The position numbers and the translations under genes are program-made. Positions 37,982 through 44,716 of a stretch of DNA of 44,716 nt are shown here, one piece after another. The notes beneath the pieces are model-generated. The model saw only the letters and a list, made by a program, of their open reading frames with translations. It had not been told where the DNA came from and did not search any database. Source of the DNA: Methylobacterium cerastii (GTDB taxonomy: Bacteria; Pseudomonadota; Alphaproteobacteria; Rhizobiales; Beijerinckiaceae); contig NZ_BPQG01000097.1 of assembly GCF_022179125.1 (NCBI RefSeq), forward strand, positions 1-44,716, written 5' to 3'. Numbering within the stretch: the stretch's first letter is position 1; the number at the start of each line of letters is the position of its first letter.

Positions 37982-39057
37982 GGGCCCGCCGGCTCGATGG
38001 TGCCGAGCGTCCGCCGCCCCAGGGTCCGCGTCTTCAGCCGCAGCGCCGGGCGCTCGATCGCGTACCAGGAGGCCGCCGCCACGGGAAACGTGAGCGCCAG
38101 CGCCGGCAGCAGCAGCGGCAGCGCGGAGATTCCGGGCCAAAGCGCGTGCAGGCTCTGCTGCACCGGCCAGCCGTAAAGGTAGATTCCGTAGGACAGGTCG
38201 GCCTTCGGGTCGAAGACCTTGCGGGCGAGCCACGGCGACAGGCCGAGCCAAATCGTGCCGTAGCCTTCCGCGACGAACAGCAGCGCCCGGTAGAACGGCC
38301 CGTGTCGCACCAGGAGGCAGGCGAGGCCCAGGATCGCCACGGGCACCGCCGACAGGCGAACGACCTCCCGCGCGGTGTAGAGCGCCGCGCCGACGGCGAA
38401 GATCAGCGGCAGGCGCAGGGCCGTCTCGAGGCCCTTGGGCAGGTCGGGCCGCGTCGCGTCGGCGACGAGCAGCGCCAGCGCGAAGCCGGCGACGACGAGG
38501 GGCGCGATCCAGCGTGAACGCAACGCCCCGAGCAGCCCGGCGCCGACGACGCCGAGATAGCAGAGCACTTCGTATTTCAGGGTCCAGACCGTGCCGAGCG
38601 GGCTGCGATACGGGTTGTCGGTGAAGACGCCCGGCAGCGACGCGTTGCTTTTGAAGGTCGTCAGCGTGCCGCGGACGAAGCGCCAGACGCCGCCGTCGCG
38701 AAGGTACTCGACGAGGGGCAGCGTGCTCATCGCGGCGCCGAGCACGAGGGAGACGACCAGCGTCGCCGCGATGAGGCCGGGCAGGATGCGCAGGGTCCGC
38801 GAGATCAGGTAATCGACGAGGCCGCGCCGGTCGAAGCTCATCGCCACGAGGAAACCCGACACGGCGAAGAAGCCGTTCACGGCATGCTCGCCGAGGGTGA
38901 AGCCGGTCGCGCGCGCAAGCGGCTCGTCGAGGGCGTTGCCGCTGGTGACGCTGAAGGCGTGCGAGACCACTACCGCGACCGCCAGCACCAGGCGAAGCCC
39001 GGAGAAGCCGTTATGCGGGCGCGCCAATGCCTCGGCGACGGTCGGCGCGCGGCTCAT
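37978..39057 (-). CDS. Acyltransferase family 3 membrane protein
   Basis: 359 residues with about ten hydrophobic segments and the family signatures: GFSGLRLVLAVAVVVSHAF (catalytic His33), VNGFFAVSGFLVAMSFDRR, and LSYGIYLYGWPVQQ. Such proteins transfer acetyl or other acyl groups to sugars of lipopolysaccharide, exopolysaccharide or Nod-like products. ATG 39057 overlaps the glycosyltransferase stop (ATGA) and the stop overlaps the next gene (GTGA), so all three are probably cotranslated. Confidence 0.93.
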   Translation of the reverse strand: MSRAPTVAEALARPHNGFSGLRLVLAVAVVVSHAFSVTSGNALDEPLARATGFTLGEHAVNGFFAVSGFLVAMSFDRRGLVDYLISRTLRILPGLIAATLVVSLVLGAAMSTLPLVEYLRDGGVWRFVRGTLTTFKSNASLPGVFTDNPYRSPLGTVWTLKYEVLCYLGVVGAGLLGALRSRWIAPLVVAGFALALLVADATRPDLPKGLETALRLPLIFAVGAALYTAREVVRLSAVPVAILGLACLLVRHGPFYRALLFVAEGYGTIWLGLSPWLARKVFDPKADLSYGIYLYGWPVQQSLHALWPGISALPLLLPALALTFPVAAASWYAIERPALRLKTRTLGRRTLGTIEPAGP

Positions 39058-39923
39058 TCGAGGCCCTCGCGAGCCAGCGCGGTGTGCCCCATGAGCGCGG
39101 CCCAGGCGCCGGCGGCCGATCCGCCGTAGCGCTCGAAGCCTGAGCGTCGCAGGATCAGCACGGACAGAAACGCCTTGAGAACGTTGGCGACGAGGCTAGG
39201 GAGGATGGGGTCGGCGAGACCGTATTTGCGGGCGACGTAGGCGCGCGACCACGCCTGGTGCCAGCGGGTGCGGAACACCCGTCCGCGCTCGGGCGCCGAG
39301 GAGCGCCCGCGCCCGTGCAGGACCTCGGCACCATGCACGTGGACGAGTGCTCGTCCCGCGTCGGCGACGCGGCGGCAGAGGTCGTCGTCCTCGTAGAACA
39401 GGAAGATCCGTTCGTCGAAGCCGCCGAGCGACAGGAAGAACCCGCGCTCGATCATCAGGCAGGCGCCGGACAGGAACGGCGCGCAGGCGTCGCCCGAGGG
39501 CAGGTCTCGGCGCCCACTCGGGTTGTTGAGGTAGGGCGCCAGCAACGAGCGCGGCTGGTAGAAGAACCGGCCGTCCGGCTCGACGATCCGCGGGGCGAAG
39601 AGCCCGGCTTCCGGCCAGCGTTCGGCGGCAGCGAGCAGGGCGTCGGCCGCGCCCGGCCGCAGGGTGACGTCGGGGTTGAGGATCAGGACGTAGCGGGCCT
39701 GCGCGGCGGCACGGATCCCGCGGGTGTTGGCGCGGCCGTAGCCCTCGTTGCGGCCATTGCGGACCACCTGTGCGCCGGCAGCCTCGGCGATCTCGACCGA
39801 GCGGTCGCGGCTGGCGTTGTCGACGACGATCGCCGGGACGTGCTCGGCCGCAAGCGCCGAGAGGCAGGCCGGCAGGGCCTCGGCGCTGTCATGCGCGACG
39901 ACGACCGCGACGAGGCTCGCCAC
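39054..39923 (-). CDS. Glycosyltransferase family 2
   Basis: 289 residues of the GT-A fold: [64 protein letters not shown], and the later [44 protein letters not shown] with the acidic EDDD. The closest general type is the rhamnosyltransferase-like WbbL group. GTG 39923 has GGAG eight bases upstream. It is first of a three-gene, overlapping operon that probably adds and acylates a surface sugar. Cytoplasmic side of the inner membrane. Confidence 0.93.
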   Translation of the reverse strand: MASLVAVVVAHDSAEALPACLSALAAEHVPAIVVDNASRDRSVEIAEAAGAQVVRNGRNEGYGRANTRGIRAAAQARYVLILNPDVTLRPGAADALLAAAERWPEAGLFAPRIVEPDGRFFYQPRSLLAPYLNNPSGRRDLPSGDACAPFLSGACLMIERGFFLSLGGFDERIFLFYEDDDLCRRVADAGRALVHVHGAEVLHGRGRSSAPERGRVFRTRWHQAWSRAYVARKYGLADPILPSLVANVLKAFLSVLILRRSGFERYGGSAAGAWAALMGHTALAREGLE

Positions 39924-39943
39924 CTAGCGGGCTCCATGCAGGA

Positions 39944-39992
39944 CGCGCGTCTCCCGCCCTCCTCTATGGGGGAGGGGGGAGGAAGACGCGCG
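39944..39992 (-). terminator. Two-part hairpin after aspS
   Basis: Outer arms CGCGCGTCT (39944-39952) and AGACGCGCG (39984-39992), inner arms CCCTCCTC (39957-39964) and GGGGAGGG (39969-39976) around TATG. It lies directly after the aspS stop and before the glycosyltransferase start. No T-tract is present. The inner arms resemble the palindromes at 24807 and near 6025. Confidence 0.55.
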
Positions 39993-39997
39993 GCGCG

Positions 39998-41812
39998 TCA
40001 CGCCTTCTTCTCGGGCAGGTTCAGACGGATATGCAGCTCGCGGAGCTGCTTCGGCGTCGCCTCGGAGGGGGCGCCCATCATCAGGTCCTCGGCGCGCTGG
40101 TTCATCGGGAACAGCACGACCTCGCGGATGTTCGGCTCCTCGCAGAGCAGCATCACGATGCGATCGACACCCGGTGCGATGCCGCCGTGCGGCGGGGCGC
40201 CGAGGCGAAGCGCGTTGAGCATGCCGCCGAACTTGGCTTCGAGCACATCCTTGCCGTAGCCGGCGATGGCGAAGGCCTTCTCCATGATCTCGGGCTTGTG
40301 GTTCCGGATCGCGCCCGACGACAGCTCGATGCCGTTGCAGACGATGTCGTACTGGAACGCCTTGATGTCGAGGATCTTGGCGTCGTCGCCCTCGCCCAGC
40401 GCCAGGAAGGCGTCGTGGTCGAAGTTCGGCATCGAGAACGGGTTGTGGGAGAAATCGATGTGCTTCTCGTCCTCATTCCACTCGAACATCGGGAAGTCGG
40501 TGATCCAGCAGAACGCGAACTGGTCCTTGTCGGACAGGCCGAGGTCGTCGCCGATGCGGATGCGGGCCTTGCCGGCGAGCGCCGCCGCCTTGGCCTCGGT
40601 GCCGGCGGAGAAGAACACCGCGTCGCCGGCCTTCGTCCCGGTCTTCTCGGCGATCCGCGTCAGGATCGGTGCGGGGATGAACTTGGCGATCGGCCCCTTG
40701 CCGGCCAAGGCGCCGTCGACCTCCTCGAACACGACGTAGCCGAGGCCGGGCGCGCCCTCAGCGCGGGCGAAGTCGTTGAGCTTGTCGAAGAACGAGCGCG
40801 GCTGCGTCGCGGCGCCCGTGGCCGGGATCGCGCGGACCACGCCGCCGGACTTGATCACGCCCTTGAACGCCTTGAACTCCACCGCGTCGTCGGCGAACTC
40901 CTCCGTCACGTCGGCGATCAGCAGCGGATTGCGCAGGTCGGGCTTGTCGACGCCGTACTTGAGCATCGCGTCGGCGTAGGTGATGCGCGGGAACACGTCG
41001 GTGACGCGCTTTTCGCCGGCGAACTCCTTGAACACCCCGTGCAGCACCGGCTCCACCGCCTGGAACACGTCCTCCTGGGTGACGAAGCTCATCTCGATGT
41101 CGAGCTGGTAGAACTCGCCCGGCGAGCGGTCCGCGCGGGCGTCCTCGTCGCGGAAACAGGGTGCGATCTGGAAGTAGCGGTCGAAGCCGGCGATCATCGT
41201 CAGCTGCTTGAACTGCTGCGGCGCCTGCGGCAGCGCGTAGAACTTGCCCGGGTGCACGCGCGACGGCACGAGGTAGTCGCGGGCCCCCTCCGGCGACGAC
41301 GCCGTCAGGATCGGGGTCTGGAACTCGAAGAACCCACCCTCGCGCATGCGCCGGCGGAGCGAATCGACGATGGCGCCGCGCTTCATGATGTTGGCGTGCA
41401 GCTTCTCCCGGCGCAGGTCGAGGAAGCGGTAACGGAGGCGGGTCTCCTCCGGGTATTCCAGGTCGCCGAAGACCGGCAGCGGCAGCTCGGCGGCCGCACC
41501 CAGCACCTCGAGCTCGTCGATGTAGACCTCGACCGCGCCGGTCGGCAGCTCGGGGTTCTCGGTGCCGGCCGGCCGGGTGCGGACGCGCCCGTCGAGGCGA
41601 ACGACCCATTCCGAGCGCACGGCGTTCGCCGCCTTGAAGGCCGGCGAATCCGAATCGACCACGCACTGCGTCAGTCCGTAATGGTCGCGCAGGTCGATGA
41701 AGAGCACGCCGCCGTGGTCGCGGATGCGGTGGCACCAGCCGGAGAGACGGACCGACGCGCCGACGTCGGATGGGCGGAGCGCCCCGCAGGTATGGGTCCG
41801 GTAACGGTGCAT
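39998..41812 (-). CDS. aspS: Aspartyl-tRNA synthetase
   Basis: Class II synthetase, 604 residues. An OB-fold anticodon domain (about 1-110; [26 protein letters not shown]) is followed by motif 1 to 2 ([51 protein letters not shown]), the bacterial GAD insertion, and motif 3 ([17 protein letters not shown]). ATG 41812 ([14 protein letters not shown]) is chosen over an in-frame start at 41848. The gatCAB genes in this window make it likely, not proven, that this AspRS is non-discriminating and also charges tRNA-Asn. It is divergent from rnd. Confidence 0.97.
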   Translation of the reverse strand: MHRYRTHTCGALRPSDVGASVRLSGWCHRIRDHGGVLFIDLRDHYGLTQCVVDSDSPAFKAANAVRSEWVVRLDGRVRTRPAGTENPELPTGAVEVYIDELEVLGAAAELPLPVFGDLEYPEETRLRYRFLDLRREKLHANIMKRGAIVDSLRRRMREGGFFEFQTPILTASSPEGARDYLVPSRVHPGKFYALPQAPQQFKQLTMIAGFDRYFQIAPCFRDEDARADRSPGEFYQLDIEMSFVTQEDVFQAVEPVLHGVFKEFAGEKRVTDVFPRITYADAMLKYGVDKPDLRNPLLIADVTEEFADDAVEFKAFKGVIKSGGVVRAIPATGAATQPRSFFDKLNDFARAEGAPGLGYVVFEEVDGALAGKGPIAKFIPAPILTRIAEKTGTKAGDAVFFSAGTEAKAAALAGKARIRIGDDLGLSDKDQFAFCWITDFPMFEWNEDEKHIDFSHNPFSMPNFDHDAFLALGEGDDAKILDIKAFQYDIVCNGIELSSGAIRNHKPEIMEKAFAIAGYGKDVLEAKFGGMLNALRLGAPPHGGIAPGVDRIVMLLCEEPNIREVVLFPMNQRAEDLMMGAPSEATPKQLRELHIRLNLPEKKA

Positions 41813-42023
41813 CGCAAAACCTTGGGATTGAAGCGCGGCACCATTCACGCGAGGGGGGCGAAGTCAAGCAGTCGGGCGCGGGTCCGCTGCGGCTCGACGA
41901 CGCGAAGCACTCGCGGCACGGATGCGTCCACGCGAAGGCAGCGGAAGATATCAAGAGAGTCGGTGCAAGAGTGTGGGCGCAAGAGAACGGATAAGCCGGC
42001 ACCCGGCTCCCCTTTGCAAAAAA

Positions 42024-42042
42024 CCTCCGATATAGCCGGAGG
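42024..42042 (+). promoter_or_regulatory. Hairpin that masks the rnd Shine-Dalgarno
   Basis: CCTCCG (42024-42029), seven bases ATATAGC, then CGGAGG (42037-42042), one base before the rnd ATG. The right arm is the Shine-Dalgarno itself and the left arm is a perfect complement, so the RNA can fold the RBS away. Confidence 0.6.
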
Positions 42043-42043
42043 C

Positions 42044-43198
42044 ATGGATCTGATCAGTACGACGCAGGCGCTCCGCGAAGCCTGCGACCGCCTCGCCGCG
42101 CAGAGCTTCGTCACCGTGGACACGGAGTTCATGCGTGAGACGACCTATTATCCCAAGCTCTGCCTGATCCAGATGGCGGCGCCGGACGGGACCGGCGTGC
42201 TGGTCGATCCTCTGGCCGAGGGCATCGACCTCCAGCCCTTCGTCGACCTGATGGCGGATGAAGGCGTGGTGAAGGTGTTCCACTCCGCCCGTCAGGACCT
42301 CGAGATCATCTGGCTGATGGGCGGGCTGCTGCCGCAGCCGTTCTTCGACACGCAGGTCGCGGCGATGGTCTGCGGCTACGGCGACTCGGTGTCCTACGAG
42401 CAGCTGGTCAACGTCGTGGCCAAGGCCAAGATCGACAAGTCCTCGCGCTTCACGGACTGGTCGCGGCGACCGCTCTCCGACGCGCAGCTTTCCTACGCCC
42501 TGTCGGACGTAACCCATCTGGTGACGGTGTACGAGAAGCTCGTCGCCGACCTCGTCCGCGACGACCGCGGGCAGTGGCTCGACGAGGAGATGGCGGTGCT
42601 GACCTCGCCCGACACCTACCGCGCCGACCCGGCCCAGGCCTGGCGCCGCCTGTCGGGCCGGATGCGCAAGCCCCGCGAGATCGCGGTGCTGATGGAGGTC
42701 GCCGCCTGGCGCGAGCGCGAGGCGCAGACGCGCAACGTGCCGCGCGGGCGCATCCTGAAGGACGAGGCGGTCATCGACGTCGCCACCTCGGCGCCCCGCA
42801 GCGTCGAGGCGCTCGGCCGCCTGCGCTCGATCCCGGCCGGCTTCGAGCGCTCGCGCACCGGCACGGACATCCTCGCGGCCGTCGAGCGCGGTTTCGCCCG
42901 CGACACGGCCGAGATCGCCTTGCCCGAGCGGGGGCGCGGCCGCAGCGGCGGCAACGGCGCGCTGGTCGAATTGCTCAAGGTGCTTCTGAAAGCCGTGTGC
43001 GAGACCGAGGGCGTCGCGCCCAAGATCATCGCCACGGTGGACGACCTCGAGGCGGTGGCCGACGACGACGACGCCGACGTGCCGCTGCTCCAGGGCTGGC
43101 GTCGCGAGTTGTTCGGCAGCAAGGCCCTCGACCTCAAGCACGGCCGCCTCGCGCTTTCAGCCGAGGGCGGGCGGATCGTCGTCCGGACGCTTACCTGA
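42044..43198 (+). CDS. rnd: Ribonuclease D
   Basis: 3'-5' exoribonuclease that trims tRNA precursors. 384 residues. The DEDDy active site is complete: Asp26 and Glu28 in TVDTEFM, Asp85 in ARQDLEII, Tyr151 and Asp155 in YALSDVTHL. An HRDC domain follows ([37 protein letters not shown]). The ATG at 42044 has GGAGG unusually close, and this SD sits in a hairpin. In related genomes ppx, rnd and aspS are often near one another; here 9 kb separates ppx from rnd. Confidence 0.96.
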   Translation: MDLISTTQALREACDRLAAQSFVTVDTEFMRETTYYPKLCLIQMAAPDGTGVLVDPLAEGIDLQPFVDLMADEGVVKVFHSARQDLEIIWLMGGLLPQPFFDTQVAAMVCGYGDSVSYEQLVNVVAKAKIDKSSRFTDWSRRPLSDAQLSYALSDVTHLVTVYEKLVADLVRDDRGQWLDEEMAVLTSPDTYRADPAQAWRRLSGRMRKPREIAVLMEVAAWREREAQTRNVPRGRILKDEAVIDVATSAPRSVEALGRLRSIPAGFERSRTGTDILAAVERGFARDTAEIALPERGRGRSGGNGALVELLKVLLKAVCETEGVAPKIIATVDDLEAVADDDDADVPLLQGWRRELFGSKALDLKHGRLALSAEGGRIVVRTLT

Positions 43199-43341
43199 AC
43201 CTTCGTCGCGCCCGGGCCCTTACGGCCAGCCTCCAGAGACATCGTAGCGCGACGTCATCGGCGAGCCCGTGACACGGGTCGAGGCCGGGACTAAACGGCA
43301 ATGCCTTTGCCGAAACGTCCCAGGGCCGCACGTCGCATCCG

Positions 43342-43629
43342 ATGCACGAACCCAACGAAGTCCTCCAGACGCTGACAGGGCGGGGCACCGTCTCGGCGGA
43401 GGGCTGCGGCACCGTCCGCGTTCGCTACCGAGTGGTCGTGGAGCGGCGAGACTCGACGGTGACCGCGCATGGCAGCCTGCACGGAAGCCATGCGGGCCTG
43501 CGTCCGATCTGGCTGACGCCCGACTCCACCCTTCGCCTGAAGACGGGACGGTCTTTGGCGATTTCCATCACCGACCTCGTCGGCGACACCGCGGAGTTCG
43601 AGAGTACTGGGCCGGTCGGGCCTCTTTGA
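43342..43629 (+). CDS. Small protein, function unknown
   Basis: 95 residues, ATG 43342, with no obvious Shine-Dalgarno. The sequence GTVSAEGCGTVRVRYRVVVERRDSTVTAHGSLHG and LTPDSTLRLKTGRSLAISITDLVGDTAEFESTGPV alternates hydrophobic and polar residues, suggesting an all-beta small domain. No signal peptide. I do not recognise it. It lies 143 bases after rnd and 690 bases before xoxF. Confidence 0.65.
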   Translation: MHEPNEVLQTLTGRGTVSAEGCGTVRVRYRVVVERRDSTVTAHGSLHGSHAGLRPIWLTPDSTLRLKTGRSLAISITDLVGDTAEFESTGPVGPL

Positions 43630-43831
43630 GGGTCTAACCCGGTGTTGTGGCCAGGTGCGCGATGGTGGTGCCGGAGTCGGTGCAGCCCGGCACCCGATTC
43701 TCGCAGCCGAGGGAAGCATGAAAGTGCATTCGATCGCGCACCGATCGACGAGGATGCGGCGAGAGCGCGCAGAAACGGCAGAAAATCGTCAACCACACTG
43801 CTCGGTTCTTCGATCGGTAACCCGATGCGGG

Positions 43832-44034
43832 TTTTGCGCTGCATCCGGCTCTCATGCAGGCGACAACACGGGATGGTGATGGAATGGGCAACGCACCGTG
43901 CGCTGGACGCATGAAAAACCGGGAGCTAGAAAAGATAGCCGCAGTGCGCGCATGTGTTTCGCTCTGAAAGCGAAGCAAAGCCTCGCACGAGCATCCGCCA
44001 TTGTGCGATGCACAACGATATTTTGCGCTGCATC
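43832..44034. repeat. 14-bp direct repeat pair upstream of xoxF
   Basis: TTTTGCGCTGCATC occurs at 43832-43845 and again at 44021-44034, identical in both and 189 bases apart. Interval given spans both copies. Confidence 0.75.
44001..44015. promoter_or_regulatory. Candidate operator palindrome upstream of xoxF
   Basis: TTGTGCGATGCACAA is a perfect 6-3-6 inverted repeat about 90 bases upstream of the best promoter match. The half-site GCACAAC recurs at 44074 and 44094, the last two 20 bases (two helical turns) apart. Confidence 0.4.
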
Positions 44035-44104
44035 ATCGGCCCAGCACTTCACGAGAGGGGTGCGGCGACTTGCGCACAACCCTATGGCCGACGGCACAAC
44101 CGAG

Positions 44105-44132
44105 TTGACGACGCTCAAAAATCTCTTAGAGT
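44105..44132 (+). promoter_or_regulatory. Candidate sigma70-type promoter of xoxF
   Basis: TTGACG (44105-44110), 16 bases, TAGAGT (44127-44132). It would leave a leader of about 180 bases. Matches are modest and other sites in the region cannot be excluded. Confidence 0.35.
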
Positions 44133-44320
44133 TCGTTCAAGCTTCGGTTTCGAGGGGGCCGCCTCAGGGATGGCGGTCTCTGGCTCGACGACCCTAAAGG
44201 CGTCGATTTCCCGCCCGCTATCGAAGCATATCGATCCCTGTCGCAAAGAGTCAGGTCAGGTCTTCACGTCGCGATCTGCGTCGCGCCGCGTCGGCATCAA
44301 GACTTGTCGGAGGAACACAC

Positions 44321-44716
44321 ATGAGAGCGGTCCATCTTCTCGCCCTGGGCGCCAGCATGGCGGTTGCCAGCCCGGCGTTCGCGAACGAAGACCTGATGAA
44401 GCACCTGGCGAACCCCGCCGAGCAGGTTCTTCAGACTGTCGACTACGCCAACACGCGCTATTCCAAGCTCGACCAGATCAATGCCGGAAACGTCAAGAAC
44501 CTCCAGGTCGCCTGGACCTTCTCGACCGGCGTGCTGCGCGGCCACGAGGGCTCGCCGCTCGTCGTCGGCAACATGATGTACGTCCACACCCCCTTCCCGA
44601 ACATCGTCTACGCGCTCGACCTCGACCACGAGGCCAAGATCGTGTGGAAGTACGAGCCCAAGCAGGACCCGTCGGTGATCCCGGTGATGTGCTGTGACAC
44701 GGTCAACCGTGGCCTG
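44321..44716 (+). CDS. xoxF: Lanthanide-dependent methanol dehydrogenase XoxF (partial, N-terminus)
   Basis: The gene runs off the right edge; 132 residues are visible of a protein usually near 600. Residues 1-21 are a signal peptide ([21 protein letters not shown]). The mature start has the PQQ-dehydrogenase pattern [55 protein letters not shown], and Cys124-Cys125 in [12 protein letters not shown], the vicinal disulfide over PQQ. Details such as [14 protein letters not shown] fit XoxF rather than the calcium enzyme MxaF. It oxidises methanol in the periplasm and uses cytochrome c (XoxG). The ATG has GGAGG seven bases upstream. The metal-binding Asp pair lies beyond the window. Confidence 0.95.
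   Translation, partial: MRAVHLLALGASMAVASPAFANEDLMKHLANPAEQVLQTVDYANTRYSKLDQINAGNVKNLQVAWTFSTGVLRGHEGSPLVVGNMMYVHTPFPNIVYALDLDHEAKIVWKYEPKQDPSVIPVMCCDTVNRGL

Larger units (their letters stand above)
43630..44320. other. Long repeat- and palindrome-rich region upstream of xoxF
   Basis: About 690 bases without a convincing gene; frames seen here lack RBS and natural protein composition. It contains AACCCG-ATG-CGGGTT (43819-43833) followed by TTGC, CTGCAT…ATGCAG (43839-43859), TTCGCT-CTGAA-AGCGAA (43958-43974), TTGTGC-GAT-GCACAA (44001-44015), a 14-bp direct repeat (43832 and 44021), and three GCACAAC motifs (44010, 44074, 44094). It is less GC-rich than its surroundings. It probably holds the xoxF promoter and regulatory sites. 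Confidence 0.7.

Noticed and set aside
43634-44197. Several short ORFs on both strands upstream of xoxF (for example 43634-43978 and 43898-44197)
   Set aside because: No RBS, no natural protein composition, and they overlap each other; the region is better read as regulatory.

Overview
The window is GC-rich chromosomal DNA from an alphaproteobacterium, most likely Methylobacterium or Methylorubrum. The strongest pointer is the right edge. A gene starting at 44321 encodes the first 132 residues of a XoxF-type (lanthanide-dependent) methanol dehydrogenase, with its signal peptide and the vicinal Cys-Cys pair. A pyrB/pseudo-dihydroorotase pair, hdaA-ppk-ppx, an AaeB-type efflux operon and a CtrA-type TTAA-N7-TTAAC site also fit this class. 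Most of the window is core housekeeping DNA. I see no CRISPR array, prophage, transposase, rRNA or tRNA gene.

Layout. 1-7900: the end of an outer-membrane beta-barrel gene, parE, a small membrane protein, topA, and a two-gene unit of a Tat-exported molybdopterin oxidoreductase with its cytochrome b partner, all but the first and third on the minus strand. 8041-12733: a tight plus-strand run pyrB, hicA, hicB, pyrC-like (catalytic His residues missing), plsY, dprA, with a toxin-antitoxin pair lodged inside the pyrimidine genes. 12739-14152: ruvX and a SMI1/KNR4 protein on the minus strand, divergent from a small membrane protein; a near-perfect CtrA box lies between the last two. 14274-17989: gatC, gatA, a small membrane protein and gatB (tRNA-dependent amidotransferase). 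18020-21792: a four-gene efflux operon on the minus strand. 21852-24787: small secreted proteins, a YfcG-like GST and ndk. 24840-26563: purM-purN. 26744-32765: an AI-2E-family permease, hdaA, ppk and ppx.

32805-39923 looks like accessory material between ppx and the aspS/rnd pair. It holds a Tat-exported acetamidase/formamidase broken by one in-frame TAG, the malic enzyme maeB, a hexapeptide acetyltransferase, a DUF3297 protein, and a stop/start-overlapping operon of glycosyltransferase, acyltransferase and a small unknown. 39998-43198: aspS and rnd, divergent; the rnd Shine-Dalgarno sits in one arm of a hairpin. 43342-44716: a small unknown, about 690 bases without a convincing gene but rich in short repeats and palindromes, then xoxF.

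How the genes fit together. pyrB with the pseudo-DHOase, purM/purN and ndk serve nucleotide supply. gatCAB and aspS together suggest tRNA-dependent Asn and/or Gln formation. parE, topA, hdaA, dprA and ruvX act on DNA. ppk and ppx make and remove polyphosphate. xoxF and maeB belong to C1 and C4 carbon metabolism. I found no large undescribed system. The most interesting points are the hicAB insertion in the pyr operon, the CtrA site at the SMI1 divergon, the interrupted formamidase, the SD-masking hairpin of rnd and the repeat-rich xoxF upstream region.
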